From the NCBI GenBank assembly GCA_017893485.1, contig CM030367.1:139380388-139444387 (forward strand): a stretch of 64,000 bases of DNA, given 5' to 3'. The notes below the pieces were generated by a model. That model had not been told where the DNA came from and did no database searches. It saw only the letters and a list, made by a program, of their open reading frames with translations. The stretch comes from Hemerocallis citrina (taxonomy: Eukaryota; Streptophyta; Magnoliopsida; Asparagales; Asphodelaceae). The position numbers and the translations under genes are program-made. Shown piece after piece: positions 56,387-64,000 of this stretch (its first letter is position 1; each line of letters starts with the position of its first letter).

Positions 56387-56538
56387 CCAATAATATTTGG
56401 CAAGTTATGGCCATGTTGTACATGTGGTTCCTATGTTGTATAGTGAAATGTAATAATAGGCCAGTTATGGACTTGTTTAACATGTGGGGATCTACATGTA
56501 GTGCCCACTTTGTCGAATCTCCAATAATAGTAGGCAAA
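56387..56538. repeat. Left part of an inverted repeat split by solo LTR 3
   Basis: Its reverse complement shares CAAAGTGGGCAC, CACATGTAGA and ATTACATTTCACT with 61280-61560, where the block occurs at least twice. Solo LTR 3 inserted between the two sides. Confidence 0.65.
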
Positions 56539-58299
56539 TGTAACGCCCCAAACTTCCTATATGAAGAATTCGAGACATGAGCCAGGACCTTTACATTCAA
56601 TTAGTCACAATACACAGATTTGTGGAGAATTTTAAAACTTTTTACTACTACAATATTACAGACCGAGTGGTTCCATTTATTCCACATTACATCAGAGTAT
56701 ATAAGAATGAAAGATGACAATATCAGGCACTTCATTTGTAGCCATGCCTTTACTGGAGTCCTCCCGGTTGGTGATCCTGTATCCACGACTGCGGTCCAAT
56801 ACCTGTACTTCTATACTGCGGTACCTATTGAAGTGGGGACGTCAGTATTCACTGACGCTTAAGGGCTGATAACAGCGAATCTCCAAAAACAAACATATAA
56901 AACATGGTAAAATATGTCGGTGTAGTTTAAGTGTTCGTGAGTGCAATGACTAGGATCTAATGCAATGTCAACTTATCTAGGATGCTCTTATTCTAATGCA
57001 AGCGAGTCTCCGGAACAGTATGCATCCCATACTACATACGCCCCATCTCAAGCCGTTCCTCCATATATAGGGATTTAAACCCGCGTTATGAATTTCTAAT
57101 TGTACACAATCCTGTTCCTGATAATACAACATGACTGATGAGGTTGCAGATGTGGTCAAGTCCCACTAATGCAGTACGCTCGTGGTGTCTATGTTGCCAC
57201 TACTACCCGGCATGCCGGACCTCACTCAAAACAAGGTTGCAGGCACGGTCTAGTTCCGTCACTGCAGTCACATAGTGGTGTCCATGTTTGCCACTATTGC
57301 CCAGTGTATCGGGCCTCATTCGAAAAGAAAAGAACATAGGGTCTCGCATGCGCAGGGTAGCGCGAAGCCTACCCTGTGGCACCCCTGGGGTCTCGCAAGC
57401 GCAGGACTGCACATTGCATCCCGTAGCACCCCAAGCCACAGTATTTCAGGAATTAACAGACGAGATACGCAACCCGTGCTCCCAACTCGTGAGAAGACAC
57501 CGTACGTATCCCTTTGACGGGAAGGTACAACCCGATACACCGCCTAGTATTGGCCCCAAAGGACGGGTTGGTCGTAAGGTGCCCCCTACTACCAACTCCT
57601 CTCTTTTTGGCAAAAATGGTTAAGAATTATCTTTTTGAGTTACTAACCTAACAATGTCACTAACCTAAACAACCTACGAGACTTTAACTAAGAAATTCTT
57701 GATTTTATCATGGTCCCACCCTATGGTCTATTGATCCAAGACGTTAGCGACGGGATCTCCCTTACTCATCACTACCCCTAACTTGGATCTCGTCAACACC
57801 CTCGGCCCGCGATCAACCCACACCAGTTAAGATCCGTCGGTGCCCAAGGTGAGATTTTATCCTAGTTCCCAAGGCGGTAAGATGCGAGTCTTGATGATCA
57901 ATGACCCCTAGGGTAGCTACAAGACCCTAGACGAGCTTTCACCAAGCTATCCACACTAGTAACTTTCTCAATCCATTAATTTCCCATACAAGGAAGATGA
58001 AGAATGTTCTCATGATAGGTTCCAACTTTAATTAGAACCTCACACTACTAGAACTCATGGGTTCTTTATGCCCTAAATTGAACTAGAACTACATACACTA
58101 GATTCATGAGTTCTTTCTCAAGTTGAGCTAGAATCACATAGAACCTATGTGAATGGGTTCTTATCAAATTAGCTAGAACCATCATGGAGCTAGTTTCATG
58201 GGTTTCTCTTTTAAGAGTTGGCTAGAACAATCATGGAGCATTGGTCCATCTCTTAGAATCATTAACTACAACAAATCTTTAGCATGGTAGTTCTCTTTT

Positions 58300-59650
58300 T
58301 GACATAGTATACAAACTCAAACATGATCTATTATAACTCAAGCATGGTAGTCCTACATACTAACTCAAGCATGATGAGTCAACTAGAAGGTCACATAACA
58401 TGAATGGGTTCTTTTTGACATAGTCACCAACTCAAGCATGATCTAACACATCTCAAGCATGGTAGTCCTACTTACTAACTCAAGCATGATAGTTAACTAG
58501 AATGTCACATAGCATGAATGGGTTTCTTTTTGACATAGACAATCAACTCAAGCATGATTTAACACAACTCAAGCATGGTAGTCTTACTTACTAACTCAAG
58601 CATGATAAGTTGCTAGAATGTCACATAGCATGAATGGGTTTCTTTTTGACATAGACAACAACTCAAGCATGATCTAATACATCTCAAGCATGGTAGTCCT
58701 ACTTACTAACTCAAGCATGATAGTTAACTAGAATGTCACATAGCATGAATGGGTTTCTTTTTGACATAGATAACAACTCAAGCATGATTTAACACAACTC
58801 AAGCATGGTAGTCTTACTTACTAACTCAAGCATGATAAGTTGCTAGAATGTCACATAGCATGAATGGGTTTCTTTTTGACATAGACAACAACTCAAGCAT
58901 GATCTAACACATCTCAAGCATGGTAGTCCTACATACTAACTCAAGCATGATGAGTCAACTAGAAGGTCACATAACATGAATGGGTTCTTTTTGACATAGT
59001 CACCAACTCAAGCATGATCTAACACATCTCAAGCATGGTAGTCCTACTTACTAACTCAAGCATGATAGTTAACTAGAATGTCACATAGCATGAATGGGTT
59101 TCTTTTTGACATAGATAACAACTCAAGCATGATTTAACACAACTCAAGCATGGTAGTCTTACTTACTAACTCAAGCATGATAAGTTGCTAGAATGTCACA
59201 TAGCATGAATGGGTTTCTTTTTGACATAGACAACAACTCAAGCATGATCTAACACATCTCAAGCATGGTAGTCCTACTTACTAACTCAAGCATGATAGTT
59301 AACTAGAATGTCACATAGCATGAATGGGTTTCTTTTTGACATAGTCACCAACTCAAGCATGATCTAACACATCTCAAGCATGGTAGTCTTACTTACTAAC
59401 TCAAGCATGATAAGTTGCTAGAATGTCACATAGCATGAATGGGTTTCTTTTTGACATAGACAACAACTCAAGCATGATCTAACACATCTCAAGCATGGTA
59501 GTCCTACTTACTAACTCAAGCATGATAGTTAACTAGAATGTCACATAGCATGAATGGGTTTCTTTTTGACATAGTCACCAACTCAAGCATGATCTAACAC
59601 ATCTCAAGCATGGTAGTCCTACTTACTAACTCAAGCATGATAGTTAACTA
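58300..59650. repeat. 115-bp tandem array with higher-order structure
   Basis: TGAATGGGTT recurs at 58401, 58515, 58631, 58746, 58861, 58977, 59091, 59206, 59321, 59436 and 59551, spacing 114-116 bp. Unit variants TGAGTCAAC, TAGTTAAC, TAAGTTGC, TAGTTAAC, TAAGTTGC repeat in that order twice, a five-unit block of about 576 bp. Short ACTCAAGCATGAT sub-repeats occur within units; diverged units precede from about 58020. Confidence 0.92.
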
Positions 59651-60610
59651 CTTATTACAAACCTATTTCCTTTAGGGATTACATGCCCCATTTATTACAA
59701 TGAACTAATTTTACCAAAATTACATGTTCCTACATAAACAATAATCAACTCTTATTTGGTAATAAATAAATAAACTTACTTTCCTTCAATCCTACAATTC
59801 CTACATCAAGAAAACTTGCCTTTTTATGAACAAAAGTTAGTAAAGACATGATCTTTAATAAAGTAGAAAACTACATACAACAAGGGATTTGTCTTTGATT
59901 AGCATGTTAAGTTCTACCACCACCAAAATGGGTATGTGACCATTCTTACTCATTTAGCCTCATATGCACATAGTATTAGTCCAAGTTGTTAACTTTATGT
60001 TTAACAAGGTAACCAAAATAACAAAAACAACGTAACAAGTTCAAGGTCCCATTTTTGGGAACTTTTTGTGAGTCCCATCCTTCCAACTTTTCCTTATGCA
60101 TAAAAATTAAGTCCAACTAGTGAAATTTAACCATGGAGACAACATAACCATAGGCAAGCTAAAGATCTCATCTTTATGTTATTTTCTCAAGTTCTACCAT
60201 TCATACTTTTCATAGGGTCCTTTTGATCCATATTACTCCTTATATGCACATAGTTTAGTCCAAGTTTGTTTTAGACAACATAAAGCATACATACACATAT
60301 TTAGGCATAAGTAGAGAACAAATCTAAACAAAACAATACATAAGAAAGTAGAGAAACCCCCACCTTTTCTTTTCAATAGGAAGAACTAGCCTAGCAACCT
60401 TCTCCTTCCCCTTTGTTTTTCTTTGAAAGCTCCAAACTACAAGAGAACTCTAGAGTTTTTTTTTTTTCTCTCTTTCTTTTTCTCTCAAGAAATGGTAAAT
60501 GAGGCAAGGGGTGAGGGGGGGGGGGGTTATTTATAGGAGGGAGGAGAGTGAAAAATGCACCTTGGCATTTTTCAAAATCCCCCTTGGGGAATAGTGTGGC
60601 CGGCCACTAT

Positions 60611-60646
<36 letters not shown>
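60611..60646 (+). repeat. Run of 36 G
   Basis: A pure G homopolymer in solo LTR 3, about 90 bp upstream of the inferred minus-strand TATA box. The length is uncertain in any assembly. Confidence 0.85.
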
Positions 60647-60647
<1 letters not shown>

Positions 60648-61175
60648 GAGGTGGCATGGTAAGGTGGAGGTGGAGACTTGTAGTAGAAGTCTTCTTTAAT
60701 CCCTTATGTAGTCCTAATTAATCCCATCTCTATGCTTAAACCCTTAATTAAAACCTAGCCATCATGACAAAAGATATTTTCTTTGTGTCCAAAACACATA
60801 CTACATAATTCATACGAATGTAAGAAATCGATACAATAAGCGCACGTATAGATTATTAAGCGCACCAATAATTTTTGTTTGTAAAACTGCACAATCTGTA
60901 TAAAAATAAATTGATTCTGAAAAAATAAATTTTATCATCGGGTCGGGAGTTTCCAGTACCAAAAACAGTATATCGTACATACATATGGGCGGGTATATAT
61001 ATACGGATGATGGTTAATAATTTAAACTACGTAATATTCAAAAATATTTCAATTCTGAAAATAATAATAAAATAACAATAAAATAATAATAAAATAATAA
61101 TAAAATAATAATAAAATAAAAATAGCATAAAAATAAAAATATTTATTATTTCACAGGGCGGGATATTACAGCAAA

Positions 61176-61949
61176 GTTATCCTAAACAAAAATGAACACT
61201 CCATTCCTCGACATAGACTTAGAAAAATCTATCTGAGTGAAGGGGGAACTATGAAGAGAAACCTAAAGTCCATAACTTGGATACTATTACATTTCACTAC
61301 AAAGTGGGCACCACATGTAGAACCCCACATGTACAACCCAATTATGGAAAAGATTCAATGCTTTTTAGATCGGAGAGTCATCAGATCCAATTATGGGGAA
61401 AAAAATACATGTTCATAGCTTGCCTACTATTACATTTCACTCTACAAAGTCGGCACCACATGTACAACGCCACATGTGAAACCCAATAAAGTGGGGATTT
61501 GAACGAAATTGTGAAAATCACATCAGATTATACTCCCCACATGTGGAACACCACATGTAGAAGCCCACATGTAGAACCCAATAGTGGAAAAAGTTCAATG
61601 CATTTTAGATCGGAGAGCTACAAATATTAACCTAATTAATCAAAACCAAAAACAACCACTTACTACAAATATTAACCCTTACCCTAACCCCAGCACATAA
61701 CCCTACACTAACCCTTAACCCTGGCTTACCTTAACCCTAACTCTAGGCAAGTTATCAAATTTTATTTTTTGAATTTTTTGACCTCATTTAATGTTAACGA
61801 TTTTATATTGGTTAGTTACGTGGCAATAAATGAAAATTTATAAAAAATATAAACAATTTACAAGCATATGAATGTCACTTTGCAAAGTTCAGGAGACAAT
61901 GTTTGCAAAGAGTGAAGAGAAAGTTGTAGAAAGCATAATAATATCTTTC
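61176..61949. other. Inverted-repeat and CCCTAA-rich sequence, no gene
   Basis: It contains repeated blocks with CACATGTAGAACCC and ATTACATTTCACT (61280-61600), the partners of 56387-56538, then CCTAACCC-rich phrases (61670-61750) and AT-rich sequence. Open frames here are short and shared with the repeats. Confidence 0.6.
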
Positions 61950-62415
61950 TTCTTAACCCGTTATTGGAGATAACGGGATAAGATCGCTTAACCCGTTATC
62001 CTCAATAACTGGTTAATTAGATAGATGTTGGCAGTATATTATGAAAACTTGGTATGTAGGTCCAATATCTCTCTACTTAACCCGTTGTTAAGGATAACGG
62101 GTTAAGCGATCTTAACCCATTATCCCCAATAACGAGTTAAGTAGAAAGATATTGGCAGTCCATTATGATAACTTGATATGTAGGGGGATAAAGCACTGCC
62201 AATATCGCTCTACTTAACCCATTGTTGTGAATAACGGGTTAAGTGATCTTACGGGTTATTCACAATAACGGGTTAAGTAGAGCGATATTGGTAGTACTTT
62301 GGTCTGTAGGGAATAAAGGACTGCCAATATCTCTCTATTTAACCTGTCATCACAAATGACGGGTTAAACTCATTTAACCCGTCATCATCAATAACGGGTT
62401 AACTAGAGAGATTTG
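61950..62415. repeat. Hairpin array, CTTAACCCGTTATT type
   Basis: About eight dyads with arms CTTAACCCGTTATY and loops of 3-5 nt, spaced by AGATATTGGCAGT-type phrases. It belongs to the same family as 52110-52615 and lies 3' of the second PMD gene. The following 62416-62811 holds no gene. Confidence 0.88.
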
Positions 62416-62811
62416 TACAGAACTTTTGTCTGTGTTTGGCTCTATGTGCTTTGGTTGATACAAATACAACTTCACCAAATTTGTTCACAAATTCACATTA
62501 CATCAATGTATATAATACAACAGATTACTTCACAACAATTTTAAAGCATACAAATGGACAATGTCAACCAATATACATAATTAATTCAAATCAATACAGT
62601 TATCAAAAATTTTCACAAAAATTATACAACCCGACACATGTCCAAATTTTTAAAAAAAATTATCAAGGCGTTCTTCACGTTGGCTTCCACGCATGCCCGG
62701 TATTTACCTACAACAATTTATCAACATAGAAAGAAACTATGCATTAGTTATTGGAATAACAAAATCAGCAACCAAATGCTAAACTACTAATAACGAACCG
62801 ACTATTAGATA

Positions 62812-64000
62812 CTACCGTTTACGGCCACGCGGCTTGTGACCGCTTGTTGTGAATTGCTCGGGCGGGTTTCGCTTCCTTTGAGGATTTCGTCGTCTGCCTT
62901 GTGTCCCTGGGGATTCAGGGTCATCCGACCACTGCTCCATTTCAACTTCTTCAGGATTTTGCTGTTGTTGCACTTGTTGTGGCTCGGCGATGTGAATTCC
63001 CTGCCTTGTCACGCTCTTTCGTCTAGAACCCGTTGCTGGCACGTTGGCTTTCAAATACGCCTCAAGTTGCGGACCTTCACCCGCATCCTCAAGAGTACGA
63101 CGGCACGGTTTTAGCATCTCCTGCATTATCTCCTTAAAGCTCTCGGGTACCTTACTCTTCAAGACGCGAGTAGCTGTCCGGATGTTCTCCCATGTGTTTT
63201 CAATCTACATTAGGTTGAAATTTTCAATTTAAACAACATGCATACTTAACATATCACCCACCTCAAATAACAATACATGCATACTAACTATATGACATTT
63301 GACTAACCATTTTTGGTATGTCTCAGCCTTTGGTTGGTACATCGGCTGGGAGGAGGAATATGCCGGAGGTGGTTCTGCCTGGGTTGGGGGAATCGGAATC
63401 TGCACACCGGCTGGTACAGCGGCCTTTGGAGAAACATACAACCGTATTACCTGCTTGTACCACATCATGTATGCCTGTTGGAGGGAGCCATCATACGGTA
63501 TCGCGACGAACATCATATTCGGTGTCATTTGATGCTGCAGGGTGTTCCAGTTGGCCACATGGTAACGATGGTAATCAGCCCAATCGAAGTTGGGCACACG
63601 TCCCGTTCCCTTCACCTCGTGCAACTTTTTATCATAGCACCGGACATCGGGAATCTTTTGTTGATATCCGAATTGCCGCATCACTCTATCAGTATACTGG
63701 AACTCGACAATGCCAAAATTCACAAGTGGTGCAACCGTCATCCAAAGGGCACTGTCTAAATAGACCGGTGGAACCCTTTGCAACCTGGCAGTCGAGTATG
63801 GTTCCCAATTGACGAACTCGTCCCGCAGGTTATCTAACTCATCTCTGTAGTAGGTTAGAGATTGGCGTGGGTTATCGACTCACGTGTACCGCCCCGTCCA
63901 ATATACTCCTAGAGGAGGTAACAACTCTGGCACCCCCGGGTCGGCCAACCAATCCGGTATTGGTTCAATAATACGGGGACGTCCGATGTGGATGCGTTCC
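62812..64000 (-). pseudogene. Plant mobile domain (MAIN-like) gene, broken copy 2, partial
   Basis: It runs off the right edge; the N-terminal half is outside the window. Exon (64000-63308): ERIHIGRPR, then LTYYRDELD, WEPYS and FDWADYHRYHV blocks parallel copy 1. Probable intron 63205-63307 (GTTAGT to AATGTAG, 103 bp) lies in the same position as in copy 1. Last exon 63204-62812 reads IENTWENIRTATRVLKSK and ends Arg/Lys-rich. Breaks: TGA at 63882-63880 where Arg is expected, and one base fewer than copy 1 just before the donor, which shifts the frame into the last exon. Other parts are open. Related to, but clearly diverged from, copy 1. Confidence 0.82.

Larger units (their letters stand above)
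56539..61170 (-). mobile_element. Solo LTR 3, 4632 bp, TSD GCAAA
   Basis: It begins TGTAACGCCCC and ends GGGCGGGATATTACA, with GCAAA at 56534-56538 and 61171-61175. There is no internal region. Minus orientation is inferred from the TGTAATATCCCGCCC start on that strand and a TATAAATA box at about 60519-60526. It shares blocks with solo LTR 1 (GGGATTTAAACCC, GCATCCCATACTAC). It contains an 11-unit satellite-like array and a 36-G run; I see no gene in its 4.6 kb. Confidence 0.92.

Noticed and set aside
58300..59650. Regular repeats with spacers, superficially CRISPR-like
   Set aside because: Units of 115 bp repeat as wholes, the supposed spacers are also repeated, and the setting is a plant LTR.

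Overview
This is nuclear DNA from a flowering plant, most likely a eudicot with a repeat-rich genome. I base this on the repeat families present: Ty3/gypsy chromoviruses of Reina and Tekay/Del type, a Tat-lineage gypsy element with an antisense gene, a Ty1/copia element, MULE/FAR1-type transposase sequence, MITEs, a TRIM, and two plant-mobile-domain (PMD) genes. I found no intact host gene, rRNA or tRNA. Almost all of the window is transposable elements, many nested in one another, and several have exact target-site duplications (TSDs) that let the layers be peeled apart.

Layout. 190-5964: a very young Reina-like gypsy element, minus strand, TSD CTTCA, with one uninterrupted gag-pol frame (1666 codons). 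It interrupts low-complexity sequence that carries a relic of a triose-phosphate/nucleotide-sugar-translocator-like gene. 6600-10930: an element carrying a broken PMD gene between two arrays of short hairpins. 10931-18916: a rearranged Tekay-type element (inverted LTR end, polymerase fragment, LTR, primer site, leader ORF, gag, protease). It is split by a 4.2-kb solo LTR (TSD CCTCC) and cut off at the right by a MULE arm (18917-20610). 20633-45334: a Tat-lineage gypsy element, minus strand. Its reverse transcriptase is split by a 4.4-kb solo LTR (TSD GTTAA) and its 5' LTR by a copia element (TSD ATTAC). It carries an antisense, apparently intron-containing gene with its own TATA box. 45335-46455: TA microsatellite holding three related MITEs. 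46456 to about 51480: a FAR1-type MULE with about six 337-340 bp dyad repeats in front of a broken transposase. 51480-56538: hairpin arrays, a 0.5-kb foldback, a minisatellite, an 804-bp TRIM (TSD AAAGA) and GGTTA-rich repeats. 56539-61170: a 4.6-kb solo LTR (TSD GCAAA) with an 11-unit satellite-like array. 61171-64000: hairpin array and a second broken PMD gene, minus strand, running off the window.

How the pieces relate. The inferred order of insertion is: MULE arms and TA tract first, the Tat element into the TA tract, then the solo LTR and the copia element into the Tat element. The Reina element is probably the youngest, because its LTRs differ at one visible site.

The most unusual signal is a shared hairpin design. 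Four sequence classes (PMD element 1, the MITEs, the MULE arms, and the arrays beside the FAR1 and second PMD genes) all carry perfect or near-perfect dyads with a core close to CCGTTRTT, a 3-nt loop usually CCC, and the complementary half, wrapped in element-specific outer arms. All comparisons were made by eye within this window; no database search was possible.
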